The notes beneath the pieces were generated by a model, which was not told where the DNA came from, ran no database searches, and saw nothing but the letters and a program-made list of their open reading frames with translations. From contig NC_064035.1 in the NCBI RefSeq assembly GCF_932526225.1, positions 3,161,501 to 3,225,500 of the forward strand: 64,000 nucleotides of DNA, given 5' to 3'. How positions within the stretch are numbered: position 1 is the first letter of the stretch; every line of letters begins with the position of its first letter. The position numbers and the translations under genes are program-made. Below are positions 37,972-49,300 of the stretch, in pieces. This DNA is from Nematostella vectensis (lineage: Eukaryota; Cnidaria; Anthozoa; Actiniaria; Edwardsiidae).

Positions 37972-38181
37972 CTTCACGCGGTCGATATAGCGGACTATCT
38001 TGAGAAAAGGCAGATGAGATTTGAGGTTCGTATCGACTCTAGTGACAGGGTTAAAGTGCAGTCAGGCAGTCGCATGCTCTTATCAAGGGCAAGCAGTCAA
38101 GAGATTCCTTCCAGAATCTCACCCGTACTCGACTCAGTCACATAAACCGCCATTTTACCAACGGCCATCTCCATTATCTCC

Positions 38182-38189
38182 ATTATATA
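38182..38189 (-). promoter_or_regulatory. Possible TATA box of the second bHLH gene
   Basis: TATATAAT on the minus strand, about 210 bases upstream of the ATG at 37971. This would leave a 5' UTR of about 180 bases. It is a sequence match only. Confidence 0.3.
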
Positions 38190-39183
38190 ATGTATCTTTG
38201 TATTTGAGGACTTAGCTCCAACTAAGCGTAATATAAACAGTCTTTGTTTACGCTTTTGGTATAAGTACTATTTTTTTGTTATCTGGAAATCGGAGCTCAA
38301 TTACGTTGATGACACAAGGCCGTTTTGGTATTGTCATACATTTTAGCAGCATTTAAACAGACTTTTCGCTATCGTATCTTGGTGAAGAACGTTGCTGAGT
38401 TCATTACAAGCTCCAGAGGAGACGCTGAAAACCTTTGCAAAGTATAAGCGCAAATGTGCGGTTACACTTCTCCCTTGCATGTATCGTGGAGTCTAGGCTC
38501 CCACTGTGAGCTCTCGTGTCCGTGACCAAAATGCATAAAAGCAAGCAGTAAAACACGCAAGCACTATGCTTTTTGAGATTCTTTGATGATGCTGTCTTTT
38601 TTAATTTTCTTTGTTGCCGTGTTTTGAATAGTTAAATTCAGTTTTCAACTATTGTGTGGAATGTTTTACACAGGACAGTCGTTACCTTTTGCTATGTTGG
38701 TTATCTTCTCTAGATAAAATGAATGTACTTTTTTGGCGACATGGAAAAAAAACCTCAAATAAAATTGCGAGTATTCAATTGGTATCGTCTTCACACTCAG
38801 CGTCGTTTCAATCGATCCACACGAACCTCCGGATTATAACGTCATAGGTGGTCAGTTTATCTTATTCTTTTTTATGGTACAATCGTGCATGTCCGGCATT
38901 TTTTATGAAAAAGTAAAGAGCTGAAATTACACAACAAAACGTGCAGTGCAACAGTACAGCGCGGGAATTCAAAGAATCTCCCGTCCAAAGGGTGAGGTTG
39001 CATCAAAAATTTGTAAAATATTATGTGACTACTCTCGGGTCAGAAGCCAACAATACACGAATTTCCTATCGGATGTTAATATAGCAAAAAGCGAGGCAAA
39101 GATTACGGGCGATTTCCAAGCGAACTTGATCCGGATACGGGGTAACAGATTCGTGTACCCTATCGACATGCCCTCTTTCCTTG

Positions 39184-39195
39184 TTTTTTTTTTTT

Positions 39196-39225
<30 letters not shown>
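39184..39225. repeat. Adjacent T22 and G20 homopolymer runs
   Basis: A run of 22 T is followed directly by a run of 20 G. Similar but shorter composites occur at 41292-41315 (T10 then G13), and a C22 run is at 41170-41191. Exact lengths depend on sequencing accuracy. Confidence 0.8.
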
Positions 39226-39227
<2 letters not shown>

Positions 39228-41015
39228 GGGGTGAAGCATGTCATACTTGCGTGGGTAGTGACACTTGTCGGGCTTACATCTCAGATACCACTTCCGTCTG
39301 TTCTCGATACAAGTGGAAAATTTGTGCTTTGAACAATGATTTTCGCAAGATTCGTATTGTTTCCAGAAAGTAGAATACTATTAAAGCGCATACTCACACA
39401 AAAAAGAATACAATGTTCGACCTGTGCAATGACAATTCACCCTATCCTGTGATATCGTCCCAGTAAAGGAGTAAAGGGCAATTAAGGTTATAATTTCAAA
39501 ATATCGAGTATTGTTTATTTTATTGATCTATTGTTTGTTTAAACATGGCGTTTAAAATAAACAATAGCGGTGTAACGGATCGCTTGTTACAGGTTAATTA
39601 GCACGCGATGTTCTTCTAACTTGCGAGTATAGCTACCAGCACAAAGTGCAAATTGGATAATTACTCACTCCGCTCGTTATCGCGGTAAGGCACTGTTACG
39701 CATTCTTGCACAGTTGATAATTACACTGAACAGACGCAACCCCCAAGATTAGAAGAAAACAAATTAAAAGAATACCAGTTTAATTATCTAAAACCTTACC
39801 GTGAAATAGTCATTGGAAAGCACATGGTACAAACGCTGTTATTATGATTGCCTTAACTCCATGCTTTAACTTGATTGCCATCTGGAATTCAATTAGTAGC
39901 CACTCACAATTTGTCTTGAGGCGAAGCGAACGCTTATGATCGTGTATCGATTTATTTAGAACCTCACTATCTCGATTACATTCTTAAAACCTTTGTCTTT
40001 CTTACCATGCCTGCTTTATCGCAATTTTATCTTGAATTCGAGAGTCGAAGTAAATGATCGTTGCGGGTAAGGTCCTGTGCTACGTTTTATCGAGCAATAT
40101 CAGTGAGATTGTATGGCAAAATCGCAGTGCGTTGTTGGCGGTTTTATGAATCTACAATAATCAAAGTGTGGCAATGTAATGTAATTTGAAAAAGCGATTT
40201 TAATTTATTGTATTTGTGCACCTTCGTGGTCACGTGACTCGTATAGAGGGGAGGCTGGCATATTTTCTTGGAAGTTCGACTTTCTTGACCAGTCTTCTAT
40301 GTTTCCTTTACTAAAATCTATTTCTGCTGTCGATCTGTTTTTATCATGAATAGTAAACAATAAATAAATATACTAATAAAATACTGATTCAATATTATAA
40401 CTATCATTTTCCCCTGTCAGTTTGTGTGTTCCTTATACGAGTTATAATATTTACCAGGTTCAAGTCTTCTTATATCCCTCCTCCCCCCACGTATAATCGC
40501 ATGTTTATATTTCTGTACTGTGTAAGGTTTGTGTCACGTCAGGTTCTTAGCACTGCGCGGTAGCTCTAAACCATTGTCTGCCCTTACCGTTCGTAGGAAT
40601 TTCTACTTATCTACTAGTGTCACGGTGATCTTAAGTTAAACAGGCTTGTTCTTGATGCAAGCCATGTGTTCGCTATTGGTGGTAAGTTTATCCTTGCACG
40701 CATTCATACTATTCTACATTATAGCAGATACGGTCTTGAAACCGTATTAATACTCACGTGGTAATGACCAGGATAGGTCCCAACACCCTTCGGCCAAAGT
40801 TTATAAATCTGTCTCTTTAGTTTTCTAGTGACTCCCTTTTTTTCTAAAAGTATTAAATATGATTAAATAGTATTAAATATTGATTTTGCTATACGGCCCC
40901 GAGTTGTACGCTGACGAGGTTTCAATTAGTGACGTAAGTGGTTCATTAGTAATGTTCCCCTACTCCCTTTCCAAGCCTTGCCAAAGAAATAAAACCCAAT
41001 CATCTCCTAAAGGGT

Positions 41016-41290
41016 ACAGAATTCCTTGTAAAAGCTCTTTAGCATCTAAAAGCAAAGAGATCCAAACCTCTAGTAGCGAGGAGGCGCGTACACAGGGGGT
41101 TGCGCACGATGTGGGCTCCTTGGCGGCAAAAAATACTATGCTTTTCCTTATGAGAGCTATGACTGCGCACCCCCCCCCCCCCCCCCCCCCCAGCCCTCAG
41201 CCAATACTTGGTACGCGCCTGGTGGGTACAGGGTTTCTTGTGAAAGCTCTTTAGTATTTTAATACAAAGGGATCTAAACCTCTAGTAGAG
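41016..41290 (+). repeat. Two diverged ~75-bp direct repeats, 200 bp apart
   Basis: GGGTACAGAATTCCTTGT, AAAGCTCTTTAGCATCT and AAACCTCTAGTAG recur about 200 bases later as GGGTACAGGGTTTCTTGT, AAAGCTCTTTAGTATT and AAACCTCTAGTAG. The C-run lies between them. This is probably an old tandem duplication. Confidence 0.6.
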
Positions 41291-41740
41291 GGCTTTTTTT
41301 TTGGGGGGGGGGGGGCAGAAAAAAAAGAGAGACTCTTAGCATCTGTATTGCCTTTGGACATACAAGGTTGGTTCATTGTCGGAGATATAAGAGGTTGTGA
41401 AAACGTGTAAATCAGCAGCATTAATATTAACTGAACTACTATGTCCCCATGATGTCAAATATTTCCGTCCCAAAAAATAGATTCATTTATCAGGCCTCTC
41501 GCGGGTAATTGTTTTTCGTGTAATTGCATATATGAGGTCTGCTCACATGATGTCTTATACGTACTTATATGTCTTATATCATAAGACATCAAGTTGGACT
41601 GACCTCAGATACGCAAAACGGTGGTTTGCAACTACAGTTTTTGTACCAAAAACCCCAAACTGAAAATTCATTAACACGTGCATCGCGCCTCCGCAGATTA
41701 ATGATATCTCATATTTATATGGTGATTATATTCGCCACAG

Positions 41741-42100
41741 ATTAGTGCAAGCATTGAAGGGGCTTTGAACGAATTCAAACAGCTGGGTTTATCAGGGACA
41801 TTCCATCTTATTGCTTCATGTCATGTTCAGGGACTTTCCAGTCACTTCCACGAAGTCACATCCTTACAGAGATGGTTACAGAAAAAAACAAATGATTGGA
41901 TAACAAACGTTACGCGAGAACTTGATCAACAGCCACTTCAAAAGCTCTTGTCGCAAGCTAAAAAAAATCATATAGGCAGAATTTATCATCGGCGGAAAAT
42001 TTTTATTTTTGTGTGTTCTCTCCACTTAGGAGAATTCCGAAAGGGCTGGAGAGAATTCCCTGACAAGACAAGGGTGTTGAATATACTCAAGAGACCATGA
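41741..42100 (+). pseudogene. Unidentified exon-like ORF, 3' end replaced by a transposon
   Basis: An open frame follows a good acceptor (TATATTCGCCACAG at 41740), with an in-frame TGA just upstream. It has no internal methionine codon, so it would have to be a downstream exon. It reads ISASIEGALNEFKQLGLSG, then LIASCHVQGLSS, and later SLQRWLQKKTNDWITNVT. The amino-acid mix looks protein-like, but I do not recognise it. The last three codons and the TGA are in the left end of the inverted-repeat element starting at 42088. If the element and one target copy were absent, the frame would continue 13 codons past the junction to a TAA. I found no convincing upstream exon. It may be an exon of an unknown gene, or only a chance frame. 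Confidence 0.35.
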
Positions 42101-43193
42101 TGTAAGAGAACGAATCCTCCATATTAGGGTATGTTCCAATGATGACGCCCATGAAAGCTATTTTTAGAACAAGCAGTTATTTTTAGATACGCATCTGATT
42201 GGTTAGCGCTCACGTTTCCTAGCAACATCAGTCAAACGCGCGATCACATCTTGAGAGATGTGAACCATCAAACTGGCAAAGGATGTTATGGAAATATTTT
42301 TGACCGGAAACCATCCTTTTTTACAAACGCTGTGAAAATGATCTTCCATAGAGTACGCTGGATCCAATCAACCGTTTCTCGGACATTGAAATGCATAGAG
42401 TACGTGATTTTAGGCTCGGGGATCAACTTCCCCAGTAAAAGTTTTCACGGCTGATTAGCAAATTATAAGTTAAAGTAAAACGACAATCAATCATAAATCT
42501 GTGTTTACAACACACAATTCTTTTCCAATTCCCCTTAAATGTAAAAGATACATCCAGAACTTAATAGCATTCTATTCACACCGATATTGTGGGTATTAAG
42601 ACAGGTATTTCACAAATAAAATATTTCAAGTCTCCATAATGAAGTAAATCTTATTCCGGTGACAAGGGTTTCTTGGGTGACATGATTTCTGAACATTTGC
42701 GTGAAGAATTGAAGTTCATTCATCTAAAAATATTGTAAATCAAAGAAAAATAAAGAAAATCAAAGAAAAATAAACATAGACTGAGAATGCCTAGGTTTTC
42801 CATCTCACCGTATTGAAGAGAAAAAAAAAACTATTTAGGAGTCAGCCTGATGCATCTTGAATGAACTCCAAATTCGCCGTCTCCCAGACGTTTTAGCGTT
42901 CAATTATTTATATAACATTTAGATAACTTAACATTAGATAACTTAACAGATACCAGGACACCACCCTACGAGTAGCATTGTAATCATGAGCTATGAGAAG
43001 CAGCTAAAAGGATAAAAACAGGTAGCGAACGAAATTGTGAAAATGTACTAGCTCGCGAGGTGCCCATAACCAAATATGGCGCGATGAACCATATATGGAT
43101 TCTATGATTGACAAGCTCGCGCAATCTAAAAATAGCTTTCATGGACGGCATCATGGGCCACGGGGATTCGTTCTCTTATATCATAGTCTCTTG
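42088..43193. mobile_element. 1.1-kb DNA transposon relic with terminal inverted repeats and 7-bp target duplication
   Basis: Both ends read inward CAAGAGAC, then ATGATGTAAGAGAACGAATC on the left and ATGATATAAGAGAACGAATC on the right after one differing base. Similarity continues past 80 bases (CATGAAAGCTATTTTTAGA). Flanks carry the direct repeat ATATACT (42081-42087 and 43194-43200). The 1106-bp interior has only a 67-residue unrecognised frame (42251-42454), so it is non-autonomous. A CA-initial end with a 7-8-bp duplication fits P-type or hAT-type elements, but I cannot decide between them. Confidence 0.88.
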
Positions 43194-43328
43194 ATATACT
43201 TGAATTATTTCAATGGAGCCTAGGGCTAGGCTACTAAGCTAACAATCCCAGTCTAGCAAGTACATGGAACGCCTGACGACTTTTGCTGTTCCCCGCCATT
43301 TCTTGAATCTTGAATGAAAGAGAGAAGT

Positions 43329-46300
43329 ATGTCTCTTCTCTCTGTCTTCTCACCACCCCCTGGCCCTGACACGGTCACGGTTTTTGAGAAAAATACTAAT
43401 TACGTGTGCGAGGATTATAGCCGAAAAGAGCCGATGAGACAGTGTGTCATACAGGTAATTGAACTAGAACTAGCAAAAGCCAAAGTGCATTTGAAAAGCG
43501 CTCTTATGAAATTCTTTATGAGCTTACCAAGATTTTGGATGAGCCCTTGATCGGAATCGCCAACATCCATTCTCTTAGTATAGCTGAGCTCTAAGGGAAC
43601 CAAAACACATAATACTTGTGTAGTCACAGAAGTTTTTGCTCTCAAACACCATGGTCGACTCTGATTTCTGATCGCAAAATATCAGCCAAGCATTTGCAAA
43701 AGCAAGATATCCTAATTACCGAGCGAGGACTCCAGTGAGGACTCGAGTTAGGACTTGAGTTAGGACTCGAGTTAGGACTCAAGTTATAAATTAAATAAAA
43801 TCAAAATTAATTTTCTAAAAAAATATTTAAACAATTAAAATTAATTTTCTAAAAATTATAAAAAAATAACATTTGAAAATGTATACAATTTATAAAAATT
43901 ACTATTTATCGGCGAAGTTTTAGCCTCCTTTGCAGCCACTCTTTGTGTCAGTCTCAGATCCTCCACATACAAGCTAGAATGGGGAGGACCGACACAAAGA
44001 GCAAAAGAAGGCTGCTGTTTTAGCTTCGAAAACTTCCGCGAAGATCCAGCATGTGAGCGCCCAGGATTTTCGTGGTGCTGGATCCCCGAGCATGAATAAG
44101 CATTTCGGACCAACAAAATATTATCAAATCCAAGTTACTTATACTTATTGTGTGAGAGTTTATCTAAATCAAACAGGCAATGTAAAATCGATTTTGACGC
44201 CTCAATTTTCAAGCACTATTTTTAGCATCAGTTTGGTACGGCTCATGATAAGAGCGGATGTACTAGGTCTAAGGGATAAAACTTGGGGCGAATTTTATAC
44301 CCAAGGGATAGGTATATGTACATTTTTTAGGTAGAGTCCCCGGGAGATCGGGAGATCCCGAGATTTTTCAGGCAAGGTTCTTAAGAGGTTCCACTGCATA
44401 CAATAAAAAATGAACAGGTTAAAAAGTAAATCAAATCCTTGTATCTAATATCAAATGAAGGGACGTACTTATATAATATCTTCCATGTTGTGTTCACGGA
44501 AATGCGTGATTGCACTCAACAATAACAATTGCAACAATAAATATTGCATTTAAAAATACTTAAACCTAAACGAATCAGAAACATCTGCCCTTGCCTGTCA
44601 GGTTCCGGCTTCCTTGTCCTAATAAAATTGGGAAACTTGGATAGTGGGTGACTCATAGCGGTCCGATTTCAGCACGCAAGAAACTACAGTAAACAGCGGG
44701 AAATACTCTGCAAAAGAAACGCTTATTTCATCCAAACATCCAAAAGTTTTGGAAACCTAAACCTCAGCCGATAAATAGTACTTTTAATAAATTCAATAAA
44801 TTTTAAGACAGTATACTTTAAAAAAAAAATATTTAAAAAAGTTATTTATTTATTCATAACTCTGATCCTATCTCGAGTCCTGGCCCAGTAAATAGGCACA
44901 CTATGCAAAAGCTATTTCAAAGGAACTTTTAATCAAATAGTTTAGTTTAGTTTATTGGCTTTGTCACACAAAAATACTACGGTTTACAATAGGAATTAAA
45001 CAAAATAAAGAAAATAAGAAACAATGTGACGGGAGAAGAAAACAGGGCGTAAGCCCCAATTGAAATTCTTTCCAAACAAATTACAAACAATAAAAATTCT
45101 AAAACGAAAATAAAAATTGAATTACATAAATTTAAGCTCTATGAAATTATGGAGGTTGGTAAAAATAGTAAAAATGGTTAAATAAAAGGCCTTTTAATTT
45201 ATGAAGGATTATTCTTTATTCGGAAGTGTAATGACTGTGTTGCTTAATTAAAGAACGCAATTCAAATTATCTAAATGACTAAATGATGGTGTTACCCGAT
45301 GTGACATGAGAATCAAAAGGTTCTCAGGACTTTTGTGAGTTCTAATAAAATAACAAGTCACACTTTGACATTTGTTCCAGTTGCATAGGAACTAAACTCG
45401 CTGATATCTGTTGCTGAGCGGAAAATGCACAAGCTGAAACTTGAAGTACTTGCCAATCTATCAGAAAGGCCTTGCTTTGGGCTGTTATTGGTCAAGAGCA
45501 TATTGAGTGACAGCGCACTACAGCAAATGTGAAATGGTGCTGTTTTTTTTTTTATGGCAAAGGCCACATGTGATCTGAAACTGCTATAAAAGATACTGTG
45601 ACTGTTATCAAGAGATAAATGTATAAATCTTGAGATGTGTAACATTTCCTATTGTCTTGGACCACACAACAGCAACATACTTTCTGCTTCCATGTGCATA
45701 AACATAGTGTATTTGTGTATTTCAATGATTTCCATACTTAGTTCAGAAGAGCCGTTTGGAAAGAGAGATCAAAATATGAGATACAACTGTATTTTGTAAT
45801 GTGAAATTAATTTTTGAGGCTCTCTGTCATGTTTATTTATACATTGCTCATTGATGTGGAAATAAGAACTGTCACTAAAGAGATAGCGATAGTGAATTAT
45901 ACATGACATAGTGAAGTATACTCTTTGAGTTTTCACAATTTTCTTACCCTAACATCATCTGTCTTTCATGAATTTTGAATAACTGGCTTTTCAATGTGTA
46001 TAACATAATCAAATAACATAATCTTGAGAAAGTACAGTGTATAACAAAAGTTGAAAACCATAGATCTAAAGAGGAGTAAATTGTCCAAACACTGTCACTA
46101 GATACCCCACAGGTGAAGAAAGTGTGGTATAATAAACTACAACAAATTAACAAACAAAAATGTGTTTTAGGATTAAGAAATATAATAGCTAATTTCTAAA
46201 ATTAAAAGATTAAAAAACAGACAAAAAAACTAATGGGTTCTTTCCAACAAGTCACTCCTCCAGTGTTTAAAAAAATGATAGTGGTTACTGCTCCTTAAAC

Positions 46301-49300
46301 TTTGTTTATTTAATACAGGGAGTAGACTACCCACAAATCACTCTTGAGAAAGAGGGTGTTAAGGCTGCAAGGAGTTTAGCCAAGTCTGGTGATGAATGGG
46401 ATCCCTTTGTTTCACCAATAGAGGATAGCAGCCTATGGCAAAGGTTATTCCAAACCCTGTAAGTAATGCTTAAGTGACTCCAAAGGGCCAAAAACCCCTC
46501 TGTGTCTAGGTGTATTAGATCTAAAAATTCATCAATTTCCTTCAGCCATTGTTTTATATATGTATAATAAGCCAGACCGGGGAAAGAATGGGTTGAGTGG
46601 ACCAAAAGACATCGGAAGTCGATCGTTTCCCATACAAACCTCAGTATTTTTCAAGCAATATTCGGTGTATTAACTCGCTCCAAAAAGTAGTATTTTGCAT
46701 AGGTGTTGACCAAAACATGGCCGGTATGATTCATTAAAGCGATGTCTCTCTACGATGATTATTATACAAAAAATTGCCTCAGCGGTGAGCGATGATAAAA
46801 CTGTCAATGAAATGGTCTTATTCTCTGATATCCGAATAAATAGTGTTGATAAAAGCCACAACTGTACAGCAAAATACCATCTTTTAGTCACATTTTTTTA
46901 GGCCTATGGCGTTATATGGCCAAATTCTTGGCTGTTTGCTAAAGCAATTTTAGTACCATAATCCAAAAAGGCTCATTGCCTTAAAGATTCATACTTCACT
47001 GCAATCACTTTACTGCAATCACTTCAGATTGCATTCTACTTTGGTCGATATTTTCGTAAAATATGGCATTTTTAAGGGAGTTTCCACACCACATACCTCG
47101 CAAAAAAGACAAAGGTTCGTATGGGAATCTTTACCTCTGGTGGATTTTCGTCGTCTGGGTCTGACTCGACCCCTTCTTCCCCGGTCATCCCTTTAATTCT
47201 GATTGATGCCAACTCTGGCATAAATCATCAACTCCAGTGGAAACCCTGTTCCTGTTTGGTTATTGATATAGATTGTTCCATACTTCAGGAGCTCAAAAGG
47301 CCTTTCGGGCTGTCTGCAAGAAATACAGAGAGACAAAGAGAAAGGTGCAGTATACTCACAATTTTCAGAAACTTTTCCCTTGTCTGAACTGAAATGCAAG
47401 ATTTAGAAATATGAGACCAATTGACATCATTTGATTTATTGTAAGAAAGTTTGAGTTAGAGTTCATGTGGGTGGGGGACTGGAATGCAACAAAAGGTTAG
47501 ACTTGAACATTACTTGGAATGCTGGGAGATAAGCCAAATGAACAATAATGCCTCTACTGTCGGCAATGAATGAACAGGGAAACAAGGGAGTTTGTTGGAA
47601 TTTATAGCTCAATATCTGCATGTGTCTAATTTCCAGTTCCTGCCTGGTTAATGTCTATTGGTGATGGGGTGGTTTCTATGTCTACTTGGTTTGCTTCGCT
47701 GTATGGCAAAGTCTTCCCACATTTAAATGTATGAACAATATGTACAGTACCTTTTGTATATGTTTTACTAACTGTACTATACTTGCATTATTTTTATACT
47801 ATTAGTAGTAAGTATAAAGCATTAAGCAAGTTTTTTTTTTCATCAGCTTTCAAGAGAAGAAATGATAACAGCATTTTCTCCTCCCTCTCACTGGTATAGT
47901 GCAAGGCTGCCAACTCTCCTGCATTAGGCGGGAGTCTCAAGATTTTGAACCTTTTCTCAAGCCTAATTTCCACACATTTACTGTATTCTCCCACATTAGC
48001 TATCTTGGTACTTCTGATACATTAATGTATTTTCTCAAGATTTTTCCTAAAGGGAGGTTGACGGCTATTGATAGTGTGTTTACAGCAATTCTGTTGAATG
48101 AACATTCTAATGAATGTTTTTTTTTCAAAATGTTAAGTGTTATGTTCCCATTTTAATTAAATTGCTGTGTATACCTGTTTTTATAGGCTGTCTTCCCAAA
48201 TTAGAGCTATTGCATGGCATCCACATGCTTCAAAGTTTGCATTAGCATGGCAGGTTGGTAGATATATCTGCAAATAATTGTCATGTTTAACACCTACACA
48301 CCATCTGAATCGAGCATTTTACACACTTTTTTTCATGCTTTAGGATTAATTGATAGTGTATTTGATATCCTATTATGGGATAATTATCATTCACTTGGAA
48401 GCTCTGTCATTTTTGTGAAAGGTGTTACCAGACATAACTTGGATTACCTTGCCTTTAATATCAGGATGATGTGATCAAGGTTCATACTCTGAAAAGGTTA
48501 GACTTACTTTTGCTTGCATTTTAGTTTAATTAAAATAAAAGGATATGTTTTTATGTTTGATGTATCTTGTACAACTGTATTTTTTTCATTTCAGTGCTGT
48601 TGTTCCAGTCCTAAAACACAGACAACAAAGAGGGATTGTATGCGTTGCATGGAGGTATGGAGCCTGAAAGAGTTGCAAAAGCTTTTAGATGCATGAGCCT
48701 TGCTTATTAAACCGGAGTCACTCAATCCAGAGGCAGAGGTTTAAATAATGGTATAAACAATTTCTATGAATCCATTTCTTGTAGAAGACCATTGAGCAAG
48801 AGGTTCTGTTTTTCATTGCACTTCATTAACCTACATATGTACAGTACATATATAGGGCGGGCATAAAAGAACTGCTGGGGAAGCTAGTTTTACTCATGGT
48901 ACTTAAAATGGCATGATCATCTGAAATGACAAATAATGTCAGTTGTGTATAAACTGCATTTGATTATGTTTTGCAATGGTCATATAGATGGATACAAAAC
49001 ATTGACATTTGCACAGTACATAAACATGCACAATACAGATGATAATCTTTCATGGTACCACAAAGTGCTTTGTTTACATGTTTGTAGTTGCCAAATTCAC
49101 AATACATAGTAATATCATGTAATAGTACTGAATTTTTCAAAATGTTTTGCTTTTGCCAAATTCATTATGTGGTTTTACACAAAAATCAATCATGAAGTTA
49201 TTTGCTTACTGTTTTCATCTTCTTGTTGCCCCATCTTTTAATTTCACAATCACAAGCTTTACGCAATATTATTTAAATTATTCACCTGCTACTAGCCCCT

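Larger units (their letters stand above)
37972..41740. other. Intergenic DNA upstream of the second bHLH gene
   Basis: No supportable gene. Contents seen: a possible TATA element for the bHLH gene, long homopolymer runs near 39184 and 41170, and a pair of related ~75-bp blocks near 41016 and 41216. The 125-residue frame at 40880-41254 is not conserved in character and crosses the C-run, so it is not called. Confidence 0.45.

Noticed and set aside
40880-41254. A 125-residue plus-strand frame
   Set aside because: It has no motif, crosses a C22 run and covers a diverged direct repeat.
42251-42454. Transposase remnant inside the 1.1-kb element
   Set aside because: The 67-residue frame has an atypical start and no catalytic motif that I can recognise.
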